Positions 18,344-26,540 of a DNA stretch of 49,871 bases are shown piece after piece (the stretch's first letter is position 1; every line of letters begins with the position of its first letter). A program made the position numbers and the translations under genes. The stretch is from JAOZTV01 sp965371805. GTDB lineage: Bacteria > Acidobacteriota > Aminicenantia > UBA2199. The notes beneath the pieces were generated by a model. The model searched no databases, was not told the origin of the DNA, and saw nothing but the letters and a program-made list of their open reading frames with translations. The stretch spans positions 1 through 49,871 of the forward strand of contig CBDUZW010000033.1 in the NCBI GenBank assembly GCA_965371805.1. Direction: 5' to 3'.

Positions 18344-19451
18344 TTTTTTTTGAGTTAATAAGTGAGCTAAAAAGAGTTAAATATTGATTTGTAATTCTTT
18401 CCCATGTATAATTTTCTTTAATTCTGTTTCGAGAAAGATCACGGAATATCTGCACTTCTTCAACATCATTGTCGTACTTATCAATTTGTTCAGTTAGATT
18501 TTTTATAGATTTTTTAAAAAAAACTCCAAATTTTCCGTCATCCAAAACCTCTCTATTAAAAACAGTGTCTAAGGCAATAATGAAATTCCCACAAGACAAA
18601 GCTTTTAACAATGCCGGATTAGTTCCACCAAATTCGTGTCCATGGAGATAACAATATGCATTACAATGCAGCTCTTTTACAATAATTTGGTCATCAATAT
18701 GGCCAAGAAAAACAATTCTTTCATCTTTGATTGATTTTAACTTTTCAATAAATTTATTTTTATATGGAGCACTTCCTGCGATTGCAAGTTTTCTTTTTGA
18801 ACTACTTTTTACAAAAGCATTTATAATTATATCAGCATTATTATCTGGAACAAGTCTACTTGCAATAAGGTAATAATTATTTGGAGTTAACTCAAACGGC
18901 TCTATAAGTGCTGGTTTTTCTGCCTTCTGCAAATATGCCCCATAAGCAATGTCAGTCGTTTTTGCATTAAATTCATCCAGGTAATACTGTTGCATTCCCC
19001 TAGCATCAGTAACCACACTGTCAAAAAATATGGTTGCTGTTTTCGCACCAAATTTAAAATATTTTTTTGCAAGGTTTCCCCATTTCGGTCTTAACCATTC
19101 AAGGCCATCAACATTAATTATAGATTTTTTTCTGAATATTTTTAACAATAATCCAAAAGGACCATTTGAAGCATTGCAGAAAAAAACAATATCACATTTC
19201 TTAAATAACACATGAAATGTTGATAATAGTGAGTGAGAAAATTGTGATGTATTCTTCCCTTTTAAACATGGCATATAAACAATTTCAATGCCTTTATGAT
19301 ATTTTTTTTTTTCTTCAAACATATGTGAATGAGCATATACTATAACCTTATGCCCCTGCTCAACAAGCCTTACACCCAATTCTTCAATAAATCCTTCATA
19401 ACCGCTATATCCAGAAGGAATTCCCCTTGAGCCTAAAAACGCTATCTTCAT
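18336..19451 (-). CDS. GT4 glycosyltransferase with N-terminal DUF1972 domain
   Basis: A 371-residue GT-B enzyme. The N terminus carries the DUF1972 signature SRGIPSGYSGYEGF; such proteins are often annotated as rhamnosyltransferases. The C-terminal donor site HGHEFGGTNPALLKALSCG contains the usual acidic/Gly pattern. It probably adds an early sugar next to the initiating transferase, with which it overlaps. AGAGGTG lies nine bases before the ATG, and an extended -10 promoter lies upstream, so this gene opens the operon with the sugar transferase, polymerase and glycosidase genes. A degenerate copy of codons for its GLEWLRPKW region lies about 1.4 kb upstream. Confidence 0.85.
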   Translation of the reverse strand: MKIAFLGSRGIPSGYSGYEGFIEELGVRLVEQGHKVIVYAHSHMFEEKKKYHKGIEIVYMPCLKGKNTSQFSHSLLSTFHVLFKKCDIVFFCNASNGPFGLLLKIFRKKSIINVDGLEWLRPKWGNLAKKYFKFGAKTATIFFDSVVTDARGMQQYYLDEFNAKTTDIAYGAYLQKAEKPALIEPFELTPNNYYLIASRLVPDNNADIIINAFVKSSSKRKLAIAGSAPYKNKFIEKLKSIKDERIVFLGHIDDQIIVKELHCNAYCYLHGHEFGGTNPALLKALSCGNFIIALDTVFNREVLDDGKFGVFFKKSIKNLTEQIDKYDNDVEEVQIFRDLSRNRIKENYTWERITNQYLTLFSSLINSKKNE

Positions 19452-19483
19452 TTAAAAACACCTCTTCAGTTTATAATCTTAAT

Positions 19484-19510
19484 ATTATAACATTTTTTCT
19501 ATTCATTCAA
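19484..19510 (-). promoter_or_regulatory. Candidate extended -10 promoter
   Basis: The minus strand reads TGTTATAAT, an extended -10 (TATAAT at 19484-19489), with a TTGAAT box 15 bases upstream. It lies 33 bases from the start of the DUF1972 glycosyltransferase and within the 160-base gap separating that operon from the WecG-type gene. Confidence 0.45.
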
Positions 19511-19611
19511 TCTATTTTTTCAGAAAAATCAAATTATAAAAAACTCTAAAATGTTATATTTATAAGATAATCCTCTCTTCATTATTTATTTCTAACCTAC
19601 CATGCTTTTTC

Positions 19612-20373
19612 CTAATTATTAAATCTATTTGTAAATTTTTGTAGAAATATTAAATAAAAAAACCTCATATCGTCAATCAAATACCTTCGCCAAAGCCTTT
19701 TAGGTTCCTGAATTAAACGCCATAGCCAGGCAAAACCAATCTTTTTAACATATTGTGGCGCCATTTTTTTGTCACCAGCAGCAAAATCGAATGTTGCTCC
19801 TACTTGAATACTTAATGGGATTTTGTATATATCCTTATTCTGAAATATCCATTTTTCTCCTTTACCTTCCGAAAGACCGACAAAAAGAACGTCTGCTTCT
19901 GACTTTTTTAGCATTTTAACTATTTTTTCATTTTCATCTATACTTTTTTCAAATCCAAAAGGAGGTGAATAGGTCCCTACAATATTCAATCCTTTATATT
20001 TTTCCTGAAGTATCTCTGATGCTCTTAAAGCAACACCTTCTTTTGCACCCATTAGAAATATCCGATATCCTTTTTTAGAGGCTAATTCACAAAAATTAAA
20101 AAACAGATCTGAACCATCAATTTTTTCTTTTAAAGGTTTCCCGAATAGTTTAGATGCCCAGACTAACGGCATCCCATCTGCAACTAAAATGTCAGCCCCA
20201 AGCAAAGATTTTTTTAAATTTACGTCTTTTAATGAAATCATTGTCATATCAACATTAGGAGTAAATACACAATAATATTTTTCTTTTTTTTCTAAGAAAT
20301 ATTCAATTCTTTTTATAGTTTCCTTCATGTTTAAATTAAATATATCCAGTCCTAATATATTAGCTGTCATCAT
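19612..20373 (-). CDS. WecG/TagA/CpsF family glycosyltransferase
   Basis: About 253 residues from the preferred start. The family core is evident: an N-terminal beta strand ILGLDIF, TPNVDM, ADGMPLVWASK, the conserved acidic GSDLFF, MGAKEGV, the G-L-S-E-G-K-G-E-K-W loop and a Gly-Ala-Thr-Phe-Asp-Phe-Ala-Ala-Gly motif. These enzymes transfer N-acetylmannosaminuronate, N-acetylmannosamine or similar residues to undecaprenyl-linked acceptors at the membrane. The frame stays open to a GTG at 20445, but that codon lies in the loop of a strong hairpin and the extra 24 residues do not look like the family, so I start at the ATG ending at 20373. Confidence 0.85.
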   Translation of the reverse strand: MMTANILGLDIFNLNMKETIKRIEYFLEKKEKYYCVFTPNVDMTMISLKDVNLKKSLLGADILVADGMPLVWASKLFGKPLKEKIDGSDLFFNFCELASKKGYRIFLMGAKEGVALRASEILQEKYKGLNIVGTYSPPFGFEKSIDENEKIVKMLKKSEADVLFVGLSEGKGEKWIFQNKDIYKIPLSIQVGATFDFAAGDKKMAPQYVKKIGFAWLWRLIQEPKRLWRRYLIDDMRFFYLIFLQKFTNRFNN

Positions 20374-20429
20374 TTTAATTATACTCTTAGCCTTATCTCC
20401 ATTTGTATTAAGATTGCATCTGTAACAAG

Positions 20430-20466
20430 TTTGGTGTAAAAACACAATCGATGATTTTACACCAAA
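20430..20466. repeat. Perfect 12-bp inverted repeat (hairpin)
   Basis: TTTGGTGTAAAA (20430-20441) pairs with TTTTACACCAAA (20455-20466) across a 13-base loop. It lies between the flippase stop and the WecG-type gene. There is no T-run directly after it on the minus strand, so it is a poor rho-independent terminator. It could act in attenuation or RNA processing, or mark the site of a rearrangement, since one arm overlaps the glycosyltransferase remnant. Confidence 0.6.
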
Positions 20467-20518
20467 TTTAAAATATTTTTTGCTAGTTTATCCCATTTTG
20501 GTCTTAATCATTCAAGGC
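20460..20518 (-). pseudogene. Fragment of a DUF1972 glycosyltransferase gene
   Basis: Fifty-nine bases match 19046-19105 of the intact glycosyltransferase gene with about six substitutions and one missing base (near 88% identity). Translated, the remnant reads LE-stop-LRPKW, then a frameshift, against LEWLRPKW in the intact protein; the Trp codon TGG has become TGA. It lies at the 3' end of the flippase gene, whose last residues and stop codon are made from it. Confidence 0.7.
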
Positions 20519-21754
20519 TGTCTCCCCTGAATCATATTTTTTTCTTATGATAAAAAAAACAAAATAAAAGTACAGGGAAAAAATAATTATCTCAATTATC
20601 AACCTGGAAATAATAGCACCTATAGTAAAAAATGTATAGATAAAAAATGGTAAGGATACAATAAAAATAATTGTCGAAAATAAATTTATTTTGAATCTTA
20701 CATACTGAAATTTTGAAGAACTCATGACAGAGCCCAGCATATTCCTTCCTACTTTGAAGGGTACTGCCAGAGCCAATACGGCAAGATATGGGGAACATTC
20801 CAGTATAAACTCTTTATTAAATATGGATACAAGTAAGTCTTTAAAAATATATAAAAAACTTCCAAAAAACAGTCCCGCAAAAAGTATAGTAATAAAAATT
20901 TTATTTAAAAAATTTCTAAATAGAATAGTTTCTTTCCCTTTAAATGACCTTGAGATAAAAGGTGTTAATGAGTGTGAAATAACTTCAATAAACAAATTTA
21001 CAGTAAAAAAAATCCGCAATGCTAAATAGTAGCTGCCTAACAACTCTTTACCAACAAAAAACGATAGTATAAAGATATCAATCTGTCTCTCAAAGAAAAC
21101 CAGTATTGCCATAAACCAAAAAAAGCTGATCTCTTTAAAATTCTTTATAACAAAGTTAAATTTAATATTTGAAAGATCTTTTACTATATAAACAAGCCTC
21201 CCGCTTATTCCAATCAGAAGGGAAAAAGATCTTATAATAAAGATCAATATTATACTTAACTCTTTCTTTAATATTAAAACAAGGCTTATAGTAATAATGA
21301 AAGATATAATATTATAAATAGAATCTATATGGACTTTTTCTTTTCCTAAAAGAAATGCTCCAAGATTTCTTTCCAGTCCAAACAGAATACCTGCAATAAA
21401 TGATAAAAGAATTAGCATAAAACCAATTTTTTCATAAAACAGAGCAAATATCCCCATAACTAAAAAAGCAAGAAGAATACCATAAAAAAAAGTGCTTAAT
21501 AATTCAGAAAATATTTTCTCTAATCCGTTTGAATCATTTTTTTTTAACGAGACTTCTTTACCGATATAAACTTCCATTCCAAAATATGAAATCACAATAA
21601 ACATCTGAAAGAAAAAAAAAGCAATACTATACTCCCCAAGATTCTCTGGTTTCATAAATTTGGATATAAAAAGTATAATAAACAAATTTGTCCCCATTGA
21701 AAAAAACCTGGACAAAACAGAAAAAAATGAAGTAGTTAAAATTCTTTTAAACAT
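20504..21754 (-). CDS. wzx: Polysaccharide flippase (Wzx-like, MOP superfamily)
   Basis: A 416-residue protein with about twelve hydrophobic helices and the N-terminal pattern of Polysacc_synt flippases (SRFFSMGTNLFIILFISKF, then EYSIAFFFFQMF). It would move undecaprenyl-linked repeat units across the inner membrane. The last five residues and stop codon come from a fragment of another gene, so the original C-terminal tail may have been replaced; the transmembrane core appears complete. It is one of three flippases in the window. No clear ribosome-binding site precedes the ATG, which sits in an A-run. Confidence 0.85.
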   Translation of the reverse strand: MFKRILTTSFFSVLSRFFSMGTNLFIILFISKFMKPENLGEYSIAFFFFQMFIVISYFGMEVYIGKEVSLKKNDSNGLEKIFSELLSTFFYGILLAFLVMGIFALFYEKIGFMLILLSFIAGILFGLERNLGAFLLGKEKVHIDSIYNIISFIITISLVLILKKELSIILIFIIRSFSLLIGISGRLVYIVKDLSNIKFNFVIKNFKEISFFWFMAILVFFERQIDIFILSFFVGKELLGSYYLALRIFFTVNLFIEVISHSLTPFISRSFKGKETILFRNFLNKIFITILFAGLFFGSFLYIFKDLLVSIFNKEFILECSPYLAVLALAVPFKVGRNMLGSVMSSSKFQYVRFKINLFSTIIFIVSLPFFIYTFFTIGAIISRLIIEIIIFSLYFYFVFFIIRKKYDSGETALND

Positions 21755-21770
21755 TTTTTTAATTGTTTGT

Positions 21771-21882
<112 letters not shown>

Positions 21883-21912
21883 GAAAAAGTGATTATAATA
21901 ATTATTTGTTTA

Positions 21913-22269
21913 CTATTCATTTTGTTTATTTTTTAAATAATTAATTAAGCCTATTACCATTTTTTTAATAGTTTGAATGCTTTCAATGATCTTTTCTGTA
22001 CTTTTTATAAATAATAGTTTTCGTGAAATTATTATTTGAGTTTCAATTTCAGATAATGAACCAAGTGAAAAATATAAAAAGCGGATAAATTCTTTATCAC
22101 TGTTTCTACCGGCACCTTCAGCTATATTTGAAGGGACAGAAACTGCAGCCCTCCTCATCTGGCTTGTTAATCCGTATATCTCTTCTTTAGGAAATTTCAC
22201 AGTAATTTGATATATATCAACTACAAGATCAATACTCAGTTGCCAAACATCCAAGTCTTTATGATTCAT
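21913..22269 (-). CDS. Four-helix-bundle protein of the 23S rRNA intervening-sequence (IVP) family
   Basis: A 118-residue protein with the family start HKDLDVWQLSIDLV and the highly conserved LTSQMRRAAVSVPSNIAEG segment near residues 34-53, then GRNSDKEFIRFLYFSLGSLSEIETQI. The family was first seen inside intervening sequences of 23S rRNA and is related to the Avd accessory protein of diversity-generating retroelements, which binds nucleic acid and partner protein as a pentamer. Its function as a stand-alone gene is unknown. Here it breaks into the polysaccharide locus and is enclosed by inverted heptamer arrays, which suggests arrival as a unit. No ribosome-binding site is evident. Confidence 0.9.
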   Translation of the reverse strand: MNHKDLDVWQLSIDLVVDIYQITVKFPKEEIYGLTSQMRRAAVSVPSNIAEGAGRNSDKEFIRFLYFSLGSLSEIETQIIISRKLLFIKSTEKIIESIQTIKKMVIGLINYLKNKQNE

Positions 22270-22301
22270 ATAAATTTACATATTAATTATAACAGACATA
22301 T

Positions 22302-22334
22302 CTAACTACTCACCATTCACTATTCACTACTCAC
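22302..22334. repeat. Inverted copy of the heptamer array (4.7 units)
   Basis: On the minus strand this reads GTGAGTA, GTGAATA, GTGAATG, GTGAGTA, GTTAG: the same heptamer as at 21771-21882 in opposite orientation. It lies just downstream of the 3' end of the UDP-glucuronate epimerase gene and 33 bases upstream of the four-helix-bundle start. The two arrays could pair into a long stem closing around that gene. Confidence 0.85.
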
Positions 22335-22339
22335 ATTTT

Positions 22340-23389
22340 TTACTTATAATATTTTAAATACCACTTTACAAACTTCTTTATCCCCACCTCAATAGAGGTA
22401 TCCGGTTTATATCCAAAATCTTTCTCAAGAGCTTCTGTATCAGCCCAGGTTGCCTCGACATCACCCGGCTGCATTGGAAGCATATTGATTTTTGCTTTTT
22501 TCCCAATCTCTTTTTCTATAACTGATATAAAATCCATTAATTTTACAGGTTTATTATTACCTATATTATACATTCTAAATGGAGCCTTGCTATATGCCGG
22601 GTTTGGCTTCTCTCCATCCCATTTTGGATTGCCTTTTGTGATAGAAAATAATGTCTTATAAACGCCCTCAATAATATCATCAATATAAGTAAAATCTCTC
22701 TTCATTTCACCAAAATTATAAACATCAATTGATCTATCATTTATTATACTTTCTGTAAATTTAAAATAGGCCATATCCGGTCTTCCCCAGGGTCCATAGA
22801 CTGTGAAAAATCTCAATCCCGTTGTTGGGATTTTATAAAGATTACTATAGGAATGGGCCATAAGCTCATTGCTCTTTTTTGTTGCTGCATATAAACTAAC
22901 AGGATGATCAACATTATTGTCTGTTGAAAAAGGCATCTTTTTATTTAAACCATAAACAGAAGAGCTGCTTGCATAAACCAGATTTTTTACTTTATTATGT
23001 CTGCACCCCTCAAGAACATTGATAAAACCATTAATATTACTGTCAATATATGCAAAGGGATTCTCAATTGAATACCTTACCCCGGCCTGAGCAGCAAGAT
23101 TACATACAATATCAAATTTCTCATTTTCAAAAAGCCTGGTAATGTTCTCTCTATCCTCAAGGTTGAGCTTTACAAAAGAGTAATTTTCAAATTTATTACT
23201 CTTAATAAGACTATTATATTCAATTTCTTCTTCATTGATCCCGGATTCTTTTAATCTTGCATATTTGAGATTTACATCATAATAGTCATTAATGTTATCA
23301 AGCCCAACTATCTGATGCTCTTCATTTACAAGTCTTTTCACAAGATGATACCCAATAAATCCGGCAGTTCCCGTAATTAATATTTTCAT
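22340..23389 (-). CDS. UDP-glucuronate 4-epimerase
   Basis: A 349-residue extended SDR enzyme that interconverts UDP-glucuronate and UDP-galacturonate. It carries GTAGFIG (residues 7-13), the family motif NLAAQAGVRYSIENP, a SSSSVYG active-site strand, Tyr/Lys in SLYAATKK, and RFFTVYGPWGRPDMA, which together are characteristic of this epimerase rather than of GalE. The gene has AAGGTG six bases from the ATG. It would supply galacturonate for an acidic glycan and shares its substrate pool with the UDP-xylose synthase. Confidence 0.92.
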   Translation of the reverse strand: MKILITGTAGFIGYHLVKRLVNEEHQIVGLDNINDYYDVNLKYARLKESGINEEEIEYNSLIKSNKFENYSFVKLNLEDRENITRLFENEKFDIVCNLAAQAGVRYSIENPFAYIDSNINGFINVLEGCRHNKVKNLVYASSSSVYGLNKKMPFSTDNNVDHPVSLYAATKKSNELMAHSYSNLYKIPTTGLRFFTVYGPWGRPDMAYFKFTESIINDRSIDVYNFGEMKRDFTYIDDIIEGVYKTLFSITKGNPKWDGEKPNPAYSKAPFRMYNIGNNKPVKLMDFISVIEKEIGKKAKINMLPMQPGDVEATWADTEALEKDFGYKPDTSIEVGIKKFVKWYLKYYK

Positions 23390-23508
23390 TATTTCACCTT
23401 ATTTAAAATTGTGGATAATTAAATTTATTTTTTTTATAACCTTAATCAATTTATCTCTTAGTAACAAATCAATTTTATTGCTATTTTAAACTTTTGAATT
23501 TAATTCTA

Positions 23509-25221
23509 CTATTTCTCATTTCCCGACTCGCTTAAATACTCCTCAATATTCTTCCAATCAGGTCTACTAATTGACCCGACATAATGTTTGTTATAGTAAA
23601 AGTTTTTAATAACCTTAATGTATTTTCCTTCTTTTATTTCTAATTCAATCATCTCTCTGAATTTTATATATTCTTCTGAAACTGAGTCATTATTACCATA
23701 ATGGTTAAAACAAATAAGTCCTATTTTTCTTTTCTTCAAATATTTTAAATAAATAATCCTAGTTTTTTTCTTGTCATTCAATATACTATCTTTAAATATT
23801 GTATACCCATAGCTGGATAGTGTAATATCATTTCTATTCTCCAAATAATATTTAAGTGATTTGGGATGAGTAATAGTTAGGATTTTTCCTTTATAATTAT
23901 GGTCATTAAGCCATTTGGCCATTTTATAACTTCCTATATTTGTGTCACCTTGAATATAAAACATTGTACGCTTAATACTTGATGTTAATAGACCTATTGA
24001 AAAAACAAAAAAGACAAATGTATATAATATACTTATTTTAACTTTTTTATTATTAGAAATCACAAAATAAAGTGGCAGAGCTAGAACAACAATAATCAAT
24101 AAATAAGAAGAAATAAAAAAATTATTTGCAAATATATAAAAAGACAATATAGTTAATAAAATAAAAAATAATAACCACATTTTTTTAACACTCTTTTTAT
24201 AAATTAATTTTATAAACTCTAAACCTCCAATTGATGCTATAATAAAAAAAGTCCACAAAAAAGGGAGCCATCTTCTAAATTCAATTGCTGGATTTAACTC
24301 TTTTGCATACCCTTTAAACATCATAAATAATAGTAAGAAGAAAAGAACTTGATAAAAAAAGGATCTATTCCTTTTAAAGAGAGAATATAGCCCTCTTAAA
24401 AAGAACAAAATAAATAAGTATAAAATCATAAAATCAAATATAGAATGTAAACTATTTGGTATAAATTTGAAGAAAGTTCCCCAGAGCAGTTTTTGGATCT
24501 GGATTGGATTTTTAAAATAATAAACAAGTAAGCCGTCATTAAAAATGTAAAAAAGTTTATTTATTAATCTTTGATAAAAGAAAGAATACAAAATAAAAAG
24601 AAATAGTGAACTTAAAAACCCAAACGCGAGAAGTAACCATTTGTTTGAAATAATTTTCTTAATCCACTCCACTTTAAAAAGAAAAATTATAAATAACAGT
24701 CCTTCATTCCTAGTTAATATTATCAATATCAAAAACAATAATACTAAAAAAATATTTTTATCAGTTATTAAATAATAAAAAAACAGAGAAATAAAAAAAA
24801 GGAAGAGCATATCTGTCTGGGGAGTAGAAACCAGAGACAAGAAGAAAGACGAGATAATTAGATAAATAACAGGAAATATAGCTTTTTTTTGAAAAAATGA
24901 TTCAAATATTTTATAAGTATAATAACATGTACCTATAGCCGATAAAAAAGATATAAATTGCCCTGCAAAAATAAATGGATCTTTAAATATCTTAAAAAAA
25001 CCAAATATACGGCCTAATAATCCTAATAAAAAAGGGAAAAGTGGAGGAATTCCAATTAAATTTAAACTCCCAGAAAAGAGTTTTTCTGAGTAAAAATAGT
25101 ATCCAAAATAATCGTTACAGGCATAGGGATCTTTTATGACAAAATATATCCAATTAAATAAGATAAAAACAAATAATGGAAGGCCAATATAAAAAAAGTT
25201 TTTTTTTTTTATATTGATCAT
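23509..25221 (-). CDS. GT39/ArnT-like membrane glycosyltransferase
   Basis: A 570-residue protein with about eleven transmembrane helices up to residue 420 and a soluble C-terminal domain of about 150 residues. The first extracytoplasmic loop holds an acidic/aromatic DYFGYYFYSEKLFSG followed by PPLFPFLLGLLG, the arrangement seen in polyprenyl-phosphate-sugar-dependent GT39/ArnT enzymes. It probably adds a sugar from a lipid carrier at the periplasmic face. Its ATG overlaps the TGA of the preceding SDR gene (ATGA), so the two are translationally coupled. Acceptor and donor cannot be read from sequence. Confidence 0.75.
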   Translation of the reverse strand: MINIKKKNFFYIGLPLFVFILFNWIYFVIKDPYACNDYFGYYFYSEKLFSGSLNLIGIPPLFPFLLGLLGRIFGFFKIFKDPFIFAGQFISFLSAIGTCYYTYKIFESFFQKKAIFPVIYLIISSFFLSLVSTPQTDMLFLFFISLFFYYLITDKNIFLVLLFLILIILTRNEGLLFIIFLFKVEWIKKIISNKWLLLAFGFLSSLFLFILYSFFYQRLINKLFYIFNDGLLVYYFKNPIQIQKLLWGTFFKFIPNSLHSIFDFMILYLFILFFLRGLYSLFKRNRSFFYQVLFFLLLFMMFKGYAKELNPAIEFRRWLPFLWTFFIIASIGGLEFIKLIYKKSVKKMWLLFFILLTILSFYIFANNFFISSYLLIIVVLALPLYFVISNNKKVKISILYTFVFFVFSIGLLTSSIKRTMFYIQGDTNIGSYKMAKWLNDHNYKGKILTITHPKSLKYYLENRNDITLSSYGYTIFKDSILNDKKKTRIIYLKYLKKRKIGLICFNHYGNNDSVSEEYIKFREMIELEIKEGKYIKVIKNFYYNKHYVGSISRPDWKNIEEYLSESGNEK

Positions 25222-26207
25222 AATTTTGGAATATTATTTTTTTTTTTAAACCAATCCCAGGTGGTTTTTAATCCATTCACCAGAGATATTTTAGCTTCAT
25301 AATTTAGTAAATTTTTAATTTTACTGATATCTGTAAAGTTTCTATCTATCTCTCCGGCTCTTTTATCTCTATAAACTATATTGAATTTTATATTTATTAC
25401 TCTTTTTAACAGATCCAGTAGAGTATTTATTGATGTTTCCACTTCAGTACCAAGTTGAAATAGTTCACCACTGGCACTCTTAGAATTAATTACTTTCTCC
25501 ATTGCCAAAGCTATATCTTCAACAAAAAGATAATCCCTTGTCTGAGTCCCATCCCCATAAATTTCCAAATCCTCATCATTTAATATTTTTTTTATAAACA
25601 AAGAGACAACACTTCCCTTATGAAAGGACTTTGGACCATATACATTTGAAAACCTTAATACAGTCGTATTAAGCCCATAACTATTAAAAAATGCTGAACA
25701 ATATCCCTCAGCTGCGAGCTTACTGGCTCCATAGGGAGACATTGGTTGTGCAATCATCTTTTCATTATTCGGTGGTATTTGATCTCCTAATGGAGCTGCC
25801 GAAGATGCAAATATAAATTTTTTCACTTTACATTTTACTGCTGAATTTAATAAATTCAGGGTACCAAATATATTTACATCAGCATCATTATTTGGATCCT
25901 GAACAGATGGGATAACACCTGTTTCAGCTGCAAGATGAATAATTATATCCTGTCCCTCTAGAGCTGTTTCTACTGTTTTTTTATCTCTAATATCTCCTTG
26001 AATAAATATTAGTGTGTTTTCTGATAACTCATTATTATCAACAATCTTTATCCCATTAGATTTAGAAATATCAGATAGAGTATCAAAACTGCTAGCTGAC
26101 AAATTATCCAGAACTGTAATTTTATAGTTACTTTTTTTTAAAAAATAATCTACTAAATTTACACCTATGAAGCCGGCACCACCTGTAATTAGTAATCTTT
26201 GTTGCAT
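25218..26207 (-). CDS. NAD-dependent nucleotide-sugar epimerase/dehydratase (extended SDR)
   Basis: A 329-residue protein with the NAD-binding GGAGFIG (residues 9-15), HLAAETGV, a FASSAAPLG active-site strand, Tyr/Lys in SPYGASKLAAEGYC, and RFSNVYGP. It resembles UDP-glucose 4-epimerase and UDP-N-acetylglucosamine 4-epimerase-like enzymes; the exact substrate is uncertain. The usual Ser-Ser/Thr of the active-site strand is followed by AAPLG instead of SVYG, a modest departure from GalE. It starts 3 bases after the thioredoxin stop and overlaps the GT39-like gene downstream. Confidence 0.8.
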   Translation of the reverse strand: MQQRLLITGGAGFIGVNLVDYFLKKSNYKITVLDNLSASSFDTLSDISKSNGIKIVDNNELSENTLIFIQGDIRDKKTVETALEGQDIIIHLAAETGVIPSVQDPNNDADVNIFGTLNLLNSAVKCKVKKFIFASSAAPLGDQIPPNNEKMIAQPMSPYGASKLAAEGYCSAFFNSYGLNTTVLRFSNVYGPKSFHKGSVVSLFIKKILNDEDLEIYGDGTQTRDYLFVEDIALAMEKVINSKSASGELFQLGTEVETSINTLLDLLKRVINIKFNIVYRDKRAGEIDRNFTDISKIKNLLNYEAKISLVNGLKTTWDWFKKKNNIPKL

Positions 26208-26210
26208 TTT

Positions 26211-26531
26211 TCAATCAATATACTTATCTATTTCAATTATTAACTCTTTTTTTCCAATAGCTCCTGTCTTTCTCCATACTTCTTTTCCATCAATAAGTAT
26301 CATATAGGTAGGAATCCCAGATATATTAAGTTTATCTGAAATATTCCTATATAGATCTGTATTTAATTTCCCTATGAAAATCCTGTTTTCATAATGTTTA
26401 TCCAAAGATTCTATAATGGGATCCATCATCCTGCAGGGAGGACACCATGATGCCCAGAAATCCAAAAATATCGGCAAGTCGCAATTTGAAATTGTTTCTT
26501 GAAAATTTTTACTATTTAATTCTTTAATCAT
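26211..26531 (-). CDS. trxA: Thioredoxin with CPPC active site
   Basis: A 106-residue protein with a thioredoxin fold. The active-site motif is W-C-P-P-C (Cys30, Cys33) instead of the usual W-C-G-P-C, and the cis-proline is in SGIPTYM. No signal peptide is present, so it should act as a cytoplasmic dithiol reductant. It lies 9 bases downstream of the UDP-sulfoquinovose-synthase-like gene and 3 bases before an SDR gene, clearly within the operon. That is an unusual location and suggests service to a neighbouring enzyme, perhaps the cysteine-rich one. Confidence 0.85.
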   Translation of the reverse strand: MIKELNSKNFQETISNCDLPIFLDFWASWCPPCRMMDPIIESLDKHYENRIFIGKLNTDLYRNISDKLNISGIPTYMILIDGKEVWRKTGAIGKKELIIEIDKYID

Positions 26532-26540
26532 TTATATTCA

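Noticed and set aside
20374..20445. Longer form of the WecG-type protein from a GTG start
   Set aside because: The extra 24 residues do not resemble the family and the GTG lies in the loop of a strong hairpin; the ATG at 20373 matches the expected N terminus.
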